DNA of 13,788 nt from an uncultured Collinsella sp. (GCA_900550825.1 URTZ01000037.1:1-13788); one strand, 5' to 3'; shown: positions 5,204-13,788, numbered from the stretch's first letter. The notes: generated by a model not told the origin, from the sequence alone. Program-made: numbers and translations.

Positions 5204-7214
5204 CATGACGCTGTTTATCGCATCGCTTGCCGTCTCGTGCATCGGTGCGCTCGCCTCGGTTCTGCTGATCAAGGCCGATAACGCCGCCAAGACCGCCGGC
5301 TGCCTTATCGGCGCCGTCGCGGCCGCGCTGTCGTTCATCGCGGGCCTCGAGGCCGTGCTTGGCGACGTTACGTCCCTCAACACGGTCTTCTTCTTCCCGT
5401 TCGCCCGTCTCGAGCTCTTGCTCAACGGCCTTGCGGGCCTGATCGTGGTCCTCATCTCGATCCTCGCCTTTGCGGGCTTCATCTACGGTCTGTCCTACTT
5501 CGACGAGTACCCGGGCAAGGTCGGGCGCGCCGGCTTCTTCATGAACACCTTCGTCGCCTCCATGATGCTCGTCATCACGGCCGACAACGTGTTCTGGTTC
5601 TTGGTCGCCTTTGAGCTCATGTCGCTTACGAGCTACTTCCTTGTCGTCATCGAGGAGAACAAGAACTCCATTAGGGGCGGTTGGCTCTACTTCGTCATCG
5701 CGCACGTGGGCTTCGTCCTCATCATGGCGAGCTTCCTGCTCATGACCAACGGCGTGGGCGGTTCCTTCAGCTTCAGTGATTTCCGTACGCATGACTTTGG
5801 ACCCGCCGTCTCCTCCGTGTGCTTCGTCCTCGCGTTCTTCGGATTCGGTGCAAAGGCCGGTATCATCCCGCTGCACTCCTGGCTGCCCCAGGCGCACCCC
5901 GAGGCGCCGTCCAACGTGTCCGCCCTCATGTCCGGCGGCATGATTAAGATCGGCATCCTGGGAATCCTCAAGGTCGGTCTCGACCTGCTCGCGGGTTCGG
6001 GCGTCCAGCTCTGGTGGGGCCTCATGGTCCTGGTGTTCGGATCCATCTCGTCGGTCCTGGGCGTCGTCTACGCTCTCCACGAGCACGACATCAAGCGCCT
6101 GCTGGCCTACCACTCCGTCGAAAACATTGGCATCATCTTGCTCGGTGTCGGCGCGTCCATGACGGCGCACGCCCTGGGCAACGACGTCATCGCGACGATC
6201 GCGCTCATGGCCGCCCTCTACCACACGCTCAACCACGCCATGTTCAAGGGCGAACTGTTCCTCGGCGCGGGCTCCCTGCTCTATGCCACGGGTACGCGCA
6301 ACATGGAGAAGATGGGCGGTCTGTTCCGCCGCATGCCGGTCACGGCCGTCTGCTTCCTCATCGGTGCCCTTGCCATCTCGGCCATCCCGCCGCTCAACGG
6401 CTTCGTTTCCGAGTGGTTTACCTACCAGTCCCTGTTCAACATCTCGACGCTCTCCGACCCGGTCGTCATGGTGTTCGCCGTCGCCTCCGCGGCCGCCCTC
6501 GCCATCACCGGTGCCCTGGCCGTCACGTGCTTCGTGAAGGCCTACGGCGTCTCGTTCGCGAGCAGCCCTCGTTCCCAGGAGGCTGCGAACGCCAAGGAGT
6601 CCCCGGCTCCGATGTTGTTCTCGCAGATGCTCCTCGCGGCCATCTGCGTGGTGCTGGGAATCGGCTCTCCCGTCATCGCCCCGGTTCTGGGCGACGTCGC
6701 CCAGAGCGTGCTTTCCGGCTCCGCCGTCACAGCCACCTCGGGCGTCTCTCTCGTGAATGAGATTTCCGGTGCCGCTACTTCCACCCCCGCGATCGCCATC
6801 GCGCTCGTGGTCCTCACCGGCCTCGCGTTCGCGTTGAGGTCCTGCCTCGGCACCAAGGCCCCCGCTAAGAAGACCGACCCTTGGGCGTGTGGCTATGAGC
6901 CCAACGAGCACATGCCCGTCGTCGCCACGAGCTTCGCGTCCGACGTCGAGCTCTTCATGGGCCCGCTCTATACCCTGCGCGAGGTATGCACCAAGATCTG
7001 CTGGTCCATCGCGCACGTGTTCCAGAAGCTCACCGGTGTCGCCCAGGGCGTCGAGCCCCTGCCCGACCGCTTCCTGGTCGATGCACCGAGCGAGGGTGCC
7101 GACAAGCTGGCCGGCCTCGCCTCCAAGATCGAGGGCGGCAACTACTCCGTATACATCTGCTACATCGTCGCGGCGCTCGTGGTCTTCTTCGTGCTCGCCG
7201 TGGTCATGGTCTAG
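5196..7214 (+). CDS. hyfB: Hydrogenase-4 antiporter-like membrane subunit HyfB
   Basis: At 672 residues this matches the length of E. coli HyfB and is the HycC/NuoL-like ion-translocating subunit. Many hydrophobic helices run through the sequence. The key charged residues of the antiporter family are in place: E140 in the AFELMSLTSYF helix, K220 in GAKAGIIPLHSWLP, K251 in GGMIKIGILG and K351 in HAMFKGELF. The C-terminal region carries DPWACGYEP and a last helix (about 650-672). It belongs to the membrane arm and probably moves H+ or Na+ across the membrane. It is followed by hyfC after 17 nt. AGAAGGGAG lies before the ATG at 5196; another ATG three codons on is possible but less likely. Confidence 0.93.
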   Translation: MDSMTLFIASLAVSCIGALASVLLIKADNAAKTAGCLIGAVAAALSFIAGLEAVLGDVTSLNTVFFFPFARLELLLNGLAGLIVVLISILAFAGFIYGLSYFDEYPGKVGRAGFFMNTFVASMMLVITADNVFWFLVAFELMSLTSYFLVVIEENKNSIRGGWLYFVIAHVGFVLIMASFLLMTNGVGGSFSFSDFRTHDFGPAVSSVCFVLAFFGFGAKAGIIPLHSWLPQAHPEAPSNVSALMSGGMIKIGILGILKVGLDLLAGSGVQLWWGLMVLVFGSISSVLGVVYALHEHDIKRLLAYHSVENIGIILLGVGASMTAHALGNDVIATIALMAALYHTLNHAMFKGELFLGAGSLLYATGTRNMEKMGGLFRRMPVTAVCFLIGALAISAIPPLNGFVSEWFTYQSLFNISTLSDPVVMVFAVASAAALAITGALAVTCFVKAYGVSFASSPRSQEAANAKESPAPMLFSQMLLAAICVVLGIGSPVIAPVLGDVAQSVLSGSAVTATSGVSLVNEISGAATSTPAIAIALVVLTGLAFALRSCLGTKAPAKKTDPWACGYEPNEHMPVVATSFASDVELFMGPLYTLREVCTKICWSIAHVFQKLTGVAQGVEPLPDRFLVDAPSEGADKLAGLASKIEGGNYSVYICYIVAALVVFFVLAVVMV

Positions 7215-7231
7215 AGAGGGGAGAGGATATT

Positions 7232-8155
7232 ATGAACATCGTTCTTGCGATAGCGCAGGGCCTCGTGGTCATGCTGGTCGCGCCCTTCTTCTCCGGCCTC
7301 GCCCGTGTGATTCGCGCGAAGATGCACAATCGCCGCGGTCCGTCCATCCTTCAGGATTACCGGGACCTCGCGAAGCTCATGGCGCGTCCCGAGTCCGTGA
7401 GTTCCGACTCGAGTTTCGTGCTGCGCATCATGCCGCCGCTGTTCCTCGCGGTGTCGTTCATGCTCGCCATGGGCCTGCCCATGTTCACGCTCGAGAGCCC
7501 CATGCCCGTCTTCGGTGACGCCATCACCATCATGTACGCGCTCGCGCTGTCCCGCTTCTTCTTCGCGCTGTCCGGCGTGGATTCCTCCAACGCCTACGCG
7601 GGCTTCGGCGGTATCCGCGAGCTCCTCATGAGCGTGCTCATCGAGCCGTCCATGCTCATCGCGCTGTTTACCGTCGCCATCGTGTGCGGCTCCACGGACA
7701 TTGCGACCATGGGTCAGCACATCGTTACGGGCAACGTCTCGAGCGTCGTTGCCGTCATCCTCGCCGGCGTCGCCTTTGCGGCCGCCTGTTACATGGAGCT
7801 CGGCAAGCTTCCGTTCGATCAGGCCGAAGCCGAGCAGGAGCTCCAGGAGGGCCCGCTCGCCGAGCTCTCCGGCCCGTCCCTGGCCATGATGAAGCTCGCC
7901 ATGGGCATGAAGCAGGTCGTGGTCGTCGCTTGGTTCACCTCCATCTTCATCCCCTGGGGAGAGCCCGCGACCATCGGCGTCACCGCTCTCGTGGGCGCCG
8001 TCGTCTTCCTCGTCAAGTGCCTGGTCGATTTCGTCGTCTGCGGCGTGCTCGAGAATTCCGTTTCCCGTTCGCGCTTCAAGGTGCTCGGTAACCAGACCTG
8101 GGCCGTCGTCGGCATCGCGGTCCTCGCGTTCGTCTTCGTTGTCGTAGGCGTGTAG
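7232..8155 (+). CDS. hyfC: Hydrogenase-4 NuoH/ND1-like membrane subunit HyfC
   Basis: The 307-residue membrane protein is the HycD/HyfC homologue, the subunit that anchors the hydrogenase domain to the membrane and forms the ND1-like channel. The N-terminal cytoplasmic loop RRGPSILQDYRDLAKL (about 34-49) and the acidic loop ELGKLPFDQAEAEQELQEGP (E189 onward, with E199, E201 and E203) are diagnostic of the family. About eight hydrophobic helices are visible, the last at the extreme C-terminus. The start at 7232 follows a purine-rich site (AGAGGGGAGAGG) that begins right after the hyfB stop. The neighbours on both sides are antiporter-like subunits, as in hyf operons. It is slightly shorter than the E. 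coli proteins. Confidence 0.93.
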   Translation: MNIVLAIAQGLVVMLVAPFFSGLARVIRAKMHNRRGPSILQDYRDLAKLMARPESVSSDSSFVLRIMPPLFLAVSFMLAMGLPMFTLESPMPVFGDAITIMYALALSRFFFALSGVDSSNAYAGFGGIRELLMSVLIEPSMLIALFTVAIVCGSTDIATMGQHIVTGNVSSVVAVILAGVAFAAACYMELGKLPFDQAEAEQELQEGPLAELSGPSLAMMKLAMGMKQVVVVAWFTSIFIPWGEPATIGVTALVGAVVFLVKCLVDFVVCGVLENSVSRSRFKVLGNQTWAVVGIAVLAFVFVVVGV

Positions 8156-8171
8156 GGAGAAGGGAGAAACT

Positions 8172-9629
8172 ATGTCAATCGAATTGAGCTTGTCCCTCTT
8201 TGCCATGGTGGCGATCGCCGTCCCCATGCTGGGCTCCCTGCTCATCGTCATGCTGCCGCGTCCCTACGCTAAATGGATCTGCGCCTTCGCCGGCGGCATC
8301 GCCACGGTCGCTTCCGTTGGCTTGGCTGCGACGTTTGCCGGAAACGGCATGAACGCGGTCGATGTAACCTGGGCGAGTATGGGCCAGACCTTGGTCATGG
8401 GCTTCATTTTCGACCGGATGAGCACGCTGCTCGCACCCGCGTTCGTCACTATCGGTCTGCTCGTCGTAATCTATTCGTTCCCGTACATGAGCGATAAGAA
8501 CAAGGAGCATCCCGACGCGCCCCGTCGCCGCTTCTACGTGTACTTCTCCACGTTTATCGGCGCCATGGCCGGTCTCGCCTACAGCTCCACCATCGTCGGC
8601 CAGCTCGTTTTCTTCGAGATCACCGGCGTGTGCTCCTGGGGCCTCATCAGCTACTACATGACGCCCACGGCCAAGAAGGCCGGTATGAAGGCGCTCATCA
8701 TCACCCACATCGGCGCTTTGGGACTCTACATCGGCGCGGCCTTCCTGTTCGCCGGAACCGGCACGTTCGCGCTGAGCGCGATCTCTCAGCTCGACGCCGG
8801 TATGAAGACCGTCGTGCTGCTGCTCATCCTCTTCGCCGCTTGGGCCAAGTCCGCCCAGTTCCCGCTTTACATGTGGCTGCCCTCCGCAATGGAGGCCCCC
8901 ACGCCCGTTTCCGCCTACCTCCATGGCGCGTCCATGGTTAAGGTCGGCGTGTGCGTGTTCGCCCGCGCTCTTGCGAGCGCCGGCGATATCCCCGAGATCG
9001 TCGGCTGGGTCGCCATCATCGACGCCGTTGTGACCATGCTCTTCGGCTTCCTCATGTACCTGCCCCAGAAGGATATGAAGCGCCTGCTTGCCTTCTCGAC
9101 GATCGCGCAGCTCGCCTACGTGTTCTTCGGCCTGGGCCTCTCCGTGTTCGGAAGCCAGATGGCGTTCAACGGCGCCGTCGAGCACATCTTCAACCACGCG
9201 TTCACCAAGACCCTGTTCTTCCTCATCGCCGGCTCCCTCAGCTTCACGCTGGGAACCCGTATGCTGCCCAAGATCCAGGGCCTCATGAAGAAGTACCCGG
9301 TCACGGGCGTGGGCTTCGCGGTCGCCGCGACCGCTATCGCCGGCGTGCCCCCCATGAGCACGTTCTTCTCCAAGTTCCAGATCATTTCCGGTGGCTTCGC
9401 GGTTGGTGCTACCAACGCGGTCATTTTCGTCCTCGTGTGCGTCATGGTCGTCGAGACCGTCGCCACCTTCGCATGGTTCCTGCGTTGGATGGGTAAGGTC
9501 CTGCCCGGTGAGCCGAGCGAGACCGTGGCCGCCGGCCAGCCCCTTCCGCGTGCCATGGCGTTCGTGTTCGTCGTCCTCATGATCATGGTCGTCGTCGCCG
9601 GTCCTCTGTCCTCTAGTTGGATGGGTTAG
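8172..9629 (+). CDS. hyfD: Hydrogenase-4 antiporter-like membrane subunit HyfD
   Basis: The 485-residue protein is the second antiporter-like subunit, present in Hyf (FHL-2) but absent from the smaller E. coli FHL-1 (Hyc). The family charges are visible: E149 in FFEITGVCSWG, K226 in WAKSAQFPLYMWLPSAMEAPTP, K257 in SMVKVGV and K346 in HAFTKTLFF. Around fourteen hydrophobic helices can be counted roughly. Length is close to E. coli HyfD (479). It is predicted to add an ion channel to the membrane arm. The ATG at 8172 follows AGAAGGGAG and lies 16 nt after hyfC. Which ion it carries, H+ or Na+, cannot be told from sequence alone. Confidence 0.92.
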   Translation: MSIELSLSLFAMVAIAVPMLGSLLIVMLPRPYAKWICAFAGGIATVASVGLAATFAGNGMNAVDVTWASMGQTLVMGFIFDRMSTLLAPAFVTIGLLVVIYSFPYMSDKNKEHPDAPRRRFYVYFSTFIGAMAGLAYSSTIVGQLVFFEITGVCSWGLISYYMTPTAKKAGMKALIITHIGALGLYIGAAFLFAGTGTFALSAISQLDAGMKTVVLLLILFAAWAKSAQFPLYMWLPSAMEAPTPVSAYLHGASMVKVGVCVFARALASAGDIPEIVGWVAIIDAVVTMLFGFLMYLPQKDMKRLLAFSTIAQLAYVFFGLGLSVFGSQMAFNGAVEHIFNHAFTKTLFFLIAGSLSFTLGTRMLPKIQGLMKKYPVTGVGFAVAATAIAGVPPMSTFFSKFQIISGGFAVGATNAVIFVLVCVMVVETVATFAWFLRWMGKVLPGEPSETVAAGQPLPRAMAFVFVVLMIMVVVAGPLSSSWMG

Positions 9630-9639
9630 GAGGTAGGAC

Positions 9640-10293
9640 ATGGGTTATTCGTTAGTCAATATCCTGGGCGGTCTTCTGATCGTGACCTCCACCATGGTGG
9701 TCGTCTCAAAGACCATCCCGTCCGCCATCAAGTGGTACGCGATCCAGTCGGTTGTCCTGGTGGGCGTGCTGCTCACCCTGGGCCTCACCACCGGTGCCAC
9801 CGAGCTTCTCATGTGGGCCGCGTCGGCCTTCGTCACCAAGGTGATCCTCGTTCCGTTCATTCTCAACCGTGCCTACAAGAAGATGGGTTCGCCTGCCGAT
9901 AGCACGCTGACCTCCTCCATCAAGCCGGCTTGGACTATCATCCTCACCGGTCTGGAGGTGGCCATCTGCTTCGCGGTGGTCACGCGCCTGAGCCTGCCCA
10001 CCGCCGAGGTGGCTACTCCGGCCCTGGCCATCAGCTTCGCGCACTTCTTCGTCGGCCTCACGTGCATCATCTCGCAGCGCAACATCCTCAAGCAGATCTT
10101 CGGGTACTGCCTTATGGAGAACGGTAGCCACGTGACGCTCGCCCTGCTCGCGCCCACGGCCCCCGAGATCATCGAGATTGGTATCGCCACCGACGCCATC
10201 TTCGCCGTCATCATCATGTCCGCCGTCGTCGTGAGGATCTGGAACGACACCAAGTCGCTCGACTCGCACGACCTGACCGAATTGAAGGGGTAG
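9640..10293 (+). CDS. hyfE: Hydrogenase-4 small membrane subunit HyfE
   Basis: The 217-residue protein matches E. coli HyfE (216). It has about six or seven hydrophobic helices. The highly conserved block SQRNILKQIFGYCLMENGSH (about 146-165) and the following APEIIEIGIATDAIFAVII are nearly as in E. coli, as is the LTELKG end. Parts resemble NuoK/MrpC-like small antiporter subunits, so it likely packs between the larger channel subunits. The ATG at 9640 has TTAGGAGG upstream that overlaps the hyfD stop region; the gap from hyfD is 10 nt. HyfE is one of the genes that separate Hyf from Hyc, so its presence supports the hydrogenase-4 assignment. Confidence 0.93.
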   Translation: MGYSLVNILGGLLIVTSTMVVVSKTIPSAIKWYAIQSVVLVGVLLTLGLTTGATELLMWAASAFVTKVILVPFILNRAYKKMGSPADSTLTSSIKPAWTIILTGLEVAICFAVVTRLSLPTAEVATPALAISFAHFFVGLTCIISQRNILKQIFGYCLMENGSHVTLALLAPTAPEIIEIGIATDAIFAVIIMSAVVVRIWNDTKSLDSHDLTELKG

Positions 10294-10296
10294 GCC

Positions 10297-11862
10297 ATGG
10301 ATGTTTCAATGCTGACGGTCGCCCTGCTCGCTTGTCCCCTCGTGTTCTCCCTGGTCATGGCTGCGCTCCCCAAGATGACGTCCTACAACGTCTTCGCGGG
10401 GCTCAACACCATCTCCGTCGCGGCGACCCTCGTCCTTTCGGTCGTCACCGCGGGAACCATGCTCTCGAGCGGGCAGAATATCGACGCTTTGGGCCTGTGG
10501 CTCCATCTCGATTCGCTCTCGTCGATCTTCGTCCTTCTGGTAGGCATCATCGGGTTCATCACCGGCGTGTACTCCATCTCCTATATCAAGATCGATATCG
10601 AGGAGAAAACCATGCCGGCCGAGCGCGCCAAGCAGTACTACGCGCTGTTCAGCCTGTTCGTCTTTACGATGCTGCTCGCCTGCCTGTCCAACAACATCAT
10701 CCTCACCTGGGCGGCGGTCGAGGCCACCACGCTGTCGACCGTGTTCCTCGTGGGCATCTACAAGAATAAGCAGGCGCTCGAGGCGTCTTGGAAGTACGCG
10801 ATGGTCTGCACCGCCGGCGTGGCCTTCGGCCTGTTCGGCACACTGCTCATCTACGCGAACGCCGCCGATATCATGCCCAACGCGCATGAGGCCGCGTTCC
10901 TTACCTCCATCATGCCCTACGCCGACCAGTTCGACCCGATGCTCGTGCGCCTCGCGTTCGCGTTCATCGTCATCGGCTTCGGCACCAAGGCGGGCCTGTT
11001 CCCCATGCACACCTGGCTGCCCGACGCACACTCCCAGGCTCCGAGCCCGGTCTCCGCGCTGCTCTCGGGCGTGCTGCTCAAGTGCGCCATGCTGGTGATC
11101 ATCCGCTTCTACTCCCTGTCCATCATCACGGTGGGCGACACCTATCCGCGAACGCTCCTGCTCATCCTGGGCACGCTGTCCATCCTGGTGGCCGCCCTGT
11201 GCATCTTCAAGCAGGACGATATCAAGCGCCGCTTCGCGTACTCCTCCGTCGATAACGTCGGCGTGGTCGCGCTGTGCCTGGGTATCGGTGGTCCGCTCGG
11301 TATCGCCGCCTGTCTGCTGCACTGCATCTTCCATGGCTTCACCAAGGCGCTCGCCTTCTGCATGGCCGGTAACATCCAGCACCTCTACCACACCCGCGAC
11401 CTGAACAAGATCAAGGGCGTCGTCGAGATCGCGCCCATCACGGCCGCGCTCACCATCGTCGCTCTGCTCGCGCTCGCCGCTTTCCCGCCGTTCGCCCTGT
11501 TCATCTCCGAGTTCCTCACCTTCGTGGCCGGCGTCCAGTCCGGTCCCATCTGGGTGGTCGTGCTCGTGGCCATCGGTCTCACCGGCGTGTACTTTGCCCT
11601 TACCGGCATCGCGCTGAAGTCCATCTTCGGCAAGGCGCCCGAGGGCATGAAGCGCCACGAGGTGCCCGCCCTCATGATCATCCCCGAGATCGCCCTCGCG
11701 ATCGTGGTCATGTGGTTCGGTATCGCCACCCCGGTCGCCATCACGAGCGGCGTCGAGGATGCAACGTCCGTCGTTTTGAACCAGAGCGTCGAAGAGCTCC
11801 ACGAGGCTCCTCTCTACCGCATGGTGTTCAGTTCCCAGACCAAGACAAGCGAGGTGAATTAG
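10297..11862 (+). CDS. hyfF: Hydrogenase-4 antiporter-like membrane subunit HyfF
   Basis: The 521-residue protein is the third antiporter-like subunit (E. coli HyfF is about 526). The family charges are E142 in AAVEATTLSTVFLVG, K231 in GTKAGLFPMHTWLPDAHSQAP, K262 in LLKCAMLVI and K350 in HGFTKALAF, and the usual discontinuous-helix prolines are present. It completes the Hyf membrane arm with HyfB and HyfD. The ATG at 10297 follows AAGGGG, which lies in the last codons of hyfE, with 3 nt between the stop and the start. hyfG follows after 4 nt. The C-terminal 30 residues are hydrophilic and probably cytoplasmic. Confidence 0.93.
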   Translation: MDVSMLTVALLACPLVFSLVMAALPKMTSYNVFAGLNTISVAATLVLSVVTAGTMLSSGQNIDALGLWLHLDSLSSIFVLLVGIIGFITGVYSISYIKIDIEEKTMPAERAKQYYALFSLFVFTMLLACLSNNIILTWAAVEATTLSTVFLVGIYKNKQALEASWKYAMVCTAGVAFGLFGTLLIYANAADIMPNAHEAAFLTSIMPYADQFDPMLVRLAFAFIVIGFGTKAGLFPMHTWLPDAHSQAPSPVSALLSGVLLKCAMLVIIRFYSLSIITVGDTYPRTLLLILGTLSILVAALCIFKQDDIKRRFAYSSVDNVGVVALCLGIGGPLGIAACLLHCIFHGFTKALAFCMAGNIQHLYHTRDLNKIKGVVEIAPITAALTIVALLALAAFPPFALFISEFLTFVAGVQSGPIWVVVLVAIGLTGVYFALTGIALKSIFGKAPEGMKRHEVPALMIIPEIALAIVVMWFGIATPVAITSGVEDATSVVLNQSVEELHEAPLYRMVFSSQTKTSEVN

Positions 11863-11866
11863 CACC

Positions 11867-13639
11867 ATGGCAGAACCTGAAAAGAAGGACTACGCTCGTC
11901 GTTGCGAAAGCCACGTCGAGGCCCTGCGCGCCGCAGTGCCGGGCGCTATCGAGAAGGTTGAGTGGCAGTGCGAGGACCAGCTGACGATTACCGTCAAGCA
12001 GGACAAGCTGCCCGAGGCCGTCCACTACCTGTATTACGAGCGCTACGGCTGGATTCCCGTGATTGTCGGCAACGACGAGCGCTCCCTGTGCGGCCGTTAC
12101 GCCGTGTACTACGTCATCTCCATGGAGGGGGAGGACCCCGGCTGGGTTACCGTGCGTGCCGAGGTCGACCCCGCCAAGATGACGTTCCCGTCCGTGACGC
12201 CGTTCGTCCCCGCCTGCGTGTGGGGCGAGCGCGAGCTGCGCGATATGTTCGGCCTGATTCCCGAGGGTCTGCCCGACCGCCGTCGCCTGGTGCTTCCCGA
12301 CGATTGGCCCAGCGGGCTGTACCCGTTGCGCAAGGATTCGATGGATTACCGTTTCCGCCCCGCCCCCGCGAGCGACATGGAAAACTACGAATTCTTGGCC
12401 GACACCAAGGGCAAGGAGACCACGCTCGTCCCCATGGGACCGTTGCACATCACCTCCGACGAGCCCGGCCACTTCCGCCTGTTCGTTGAGGGCGAGACGA
12501 TCGTCGATGCCGACTACCGTCTGTTCTACGTGCACCGCGGCATGGAGAAGGTCGCCGAGACGCGCCTGAACTATGACGCCGTGACGTTCCTCGCCGACCG
12601 CATCTGCGGCATCTGCGGCTGCGCCCACTCGGTGGCCTATGCCGAGGCCGTCGAGCGCGCCCAGGGCATTCATGTCCCGCCGCGCGCCCAGTACATCCGC
12701 GCCATCATGCTCGAGGTCGAGCGTCTGCACTCGCATCTGCTCAACATTGGCCTGGCGTCGCACTACACGGGCTTCGACTCCGGCTTCCAGCAGTTCTTCC
12801 GCGTCCGCGAGAAGTCCATGGATCTGGCCGAGAAGCTCTCCGGTCACCGCAAGACCTACGGCCTCAACGTGATCGGCGGCGTGCGCCGCGACATTTTGGC
12901 CGAGCAGAAGCTCTCCACGCTCACGACCATCCACCAGCTGCGCTCCGAGGTTCAGGAACTCGTCGACGTGCTGCTCTCTACGCCCAACTTTATCGAGCGT
13001 ACGATCGGTATCGGCATTCTGGACCGCAAGATCGCACGCGACTTCTCGCCGGTCGGCCCGCTCATGCGTGGCTCGGGTTATGCCCGCGACGTGCGCTTTG
13101 ACCATCCCTTCGACGGCTATGCCGATCCGGATGTCCAAAAGATGCACGCCGCCACGGCCGACACCTGCGATGCCTTCGGCCGTACCGCCGTTCGCATCCA
13201 GGAGGTCTATGATTCGATCGACATGATCGAGACCATGCTCGAGAACTGCCCGTCGGGCCCCATCCTCACCACGGATTGGGAGTACACCCCGCACAAGTAC
13301 GCCATCGGCGCCACCGAGGCGCCGCGCGGCGAGGACGTGCACTGGGCCATGCTCGGCAACAACCAGAAGTGCTACCGCTGGCGCGCCAAGGCCGCCACGT
13401 ACAGCAACTGGCCGGTCCTGCGCTACATGTTCCGCGGCAACACCGTGGGTGACGCTGCGTTGATCGTCGGCTCGCTCGACCCGTGCTACTCCTGCACCGA
13501 CCGCGTGACGGTGACCGATGTCGCCGCCAAGCGCGACCACGTGCTCGACAAGGAGCAGTTCGAGAACGTCTGGCGCGACAAGTCGCCGCTTGCGGGCGAG
13601 GGCACCATGGCCGCTCCGCTCGATGAGGAGGCGCTCTAA
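11867..13639 (+). CDS. hyfG: NiFe hydrogenase-4 large subunit HyfG (NuoC-NuoD fusion)
   Basis: The 590-residue catalytic subunit reduces protons to H2. Residues about 1-165 form a NuoC-like domain (WGERELRDMFGLIPEGLPD is typical) and the rest a NuoD-like NiFe domain. The four nickel-binding cysteines are C247/C250 in RICGICGCAHS and C540/C543 in DPCYSCTDR. By analogy with E. coli HycE, which is cut after an arginine in the same motif, processing after R546 would remove a 44-residue tail (32 in E. coli). The protease is not in this window. The extra C252, beside the CGIC motif, replaces a phenylalanine in E. coli HycE. The ATG at 11867 follows GAGGTG inside the hyfF end. It is part of group 4 membrane-bound hydrogenases related to complex I. 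Confidence 0.95.
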   Translation: MAEPEKKDYARRCESHVEALRAAVPGAIEKVEWQCEDQLTITVKQDKLPEAVHYLYYERYGWIPVIVGNDERSLCGRYAVYYVISMEGEDPGWVTVRAEVDPAKMTFPSVTPFVPACVWGERELRDMFGLIPEGLPDRRRLVLPDDWPSGLYPLRKDSMDYRFRPAPASDMENYEFLADTKGKETTLVPMGPLHITSDEPGHFRLFVEGETIVDADYRLFYVHRGMEKVAETRLNYDAVTFLADRICGICGCAHSVAYAEAVERAQGIHVPPRAQYIRAIMLEVERLHSHLLNIGLASHYTGFDSGFQQFFRVREKSMDLAEKLSGHRKTYGLNVIGGVRRDILAEQKLSTLTTIHQLRSEVQELVDVLLSTPNFIERTIGIGILDRKIARDFSPVGPLMRGSGYARDVRFDHPFDGYADPDVQKMHAATADTCDAFGRTAVRIQEVYDSIDMIETMLENCPSGPILTTDWEYTPHKYAIGATEAPRGEDVHWAMLGNNQKCYRWRAKAATYSNWPVLRYMFRGNTVGDAALIVGSLDPCYSCTDRVTVTDVAAKRDHVLDKEQFENVWRDKSPLAGEGTMAAPLDEEAL

Positions 13640-13640
13640 T

Positions 13641-13788
13641 ATGCTGAAGCTTTGGAAGGTCAACGCCAAGGCCGGCGACGCGACGGTCAAGTACCCGTTT
13701 GCGCCGTTCCCCACCAACAAGGACATGCGCGGCAAGCCCGAGCACAATGCCGAGCTCTGCATCGCCTGCGGAGCCTGCGGCGTGGCTT
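13641..13788 (+). CDS. hyfH: Hydrogenase-4 NuoI-like ferredoxin subunit HyfH (partial)
   Basis: Only the first 49 residues are inside the window; the gene runs off the right edge. They read as E. coli HyfH/HycF: a KLWKVNAKAGDATVKYPFAP opening, then RGKPE and the first cluster motif CIACGAC with C40, C43 and C46. The full protein should be about 180 residues with two [4Fe-4S] clusters and pass electrons to the NuoB-like subunit and the NiFe site. The ATG at 13641 is one nt past the hyfG stop, with GAGGAGG in the last codons of hyfG as its ribosome binding site. Confidence 0.9.
   Translation, partial: MLKLWKVNAKAGDATVKYPFAPFPTNKDMRGKPEHNAELCIACGACGVA

Noticed and set aside
1..13788. CRISPR arrays, tRNA or rRNA genes, or a transposase
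   Set aside because: No regularly spaced repeats, cloverleaf-like sequence or transposase-like protein was seen on either strand.

Overview
The window is GC-rich in its genes. It reads as a stretch of chromosome from an anaerobic, H2-producing bacterium with selenocysteine-dependent formate metabolism. The codon style (strong preference for C/G-ending codons), the formate hydrogenlyase cluster and the neighbouring RelB/PIN pair together suggest a gut coriobacterium such as Collinsella or a relative. That placement is inference from overall look and gene content; there is no marker gene in the window.

Layout. Positions 1-469 hold no convincing gene. They carry a block of nested inverted repeats bounded by a 13-bp direct repeat. 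Positions 470-1262 (minus strand) hold a two-gene toxin-antitoxin module: a RelB/DinJ-like antitoxin followed, with an 8-nt overlap, by a PIN-domain ribonuclease. Positions 1263-1691 form a divergent, partly AT-rich intergenic region with a perfect 11-bp inverted repeat. From 1692 to the right edge everything is on the plus strand and forms one formate hydrogenlyase cluster in the order hydN-like, fdhF, hyfA, hyfB, hyfC, hyfD, hyfE, hyfF, hyfG, hyfH (cut by the window edge).

How it works together. FdhF is a molybdenum/tungsten bis-MGD formate dehydrogenase with selenocysteine at residue 140, encoded by an in-frame TGA followed by a SECIS-like hairpin. Electrons from formate would pass through the polyferredoxin subunits (the HydN-like protein and/or HyfA) and HyfH to HyfG, the NiFe large subunit of a group 4 membrane-bound hydrogenase, which reduces protons to H2. 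HyfC (NuoH-like), HyfE, and three antiporter-like proteins (HyfB, HyfD, HyfF) form the membrane arm. Having all three antiporter-like subunits makes this an FHL-2/hydrogenase-4 type enzyme rather than the smaller E. coli FHL-1, and suggests ion translocation coupled to formate oxidation and H2 evolution.

Regulation. The hyf genes are almost contiguous (8-nt overlap to 17-nt gaps). The one strong break is between fdhF and hyfA, where a two-part GC-rich hairpin with a short T-rich tail could act as an attenuator, setting formate dehydrogenase expression apart from hydrogenase expression. No regulator gene, formate channel or maturation protease is inside the window. The small NuoB-like subunit (HyfI) is expected just beyond the right edge.
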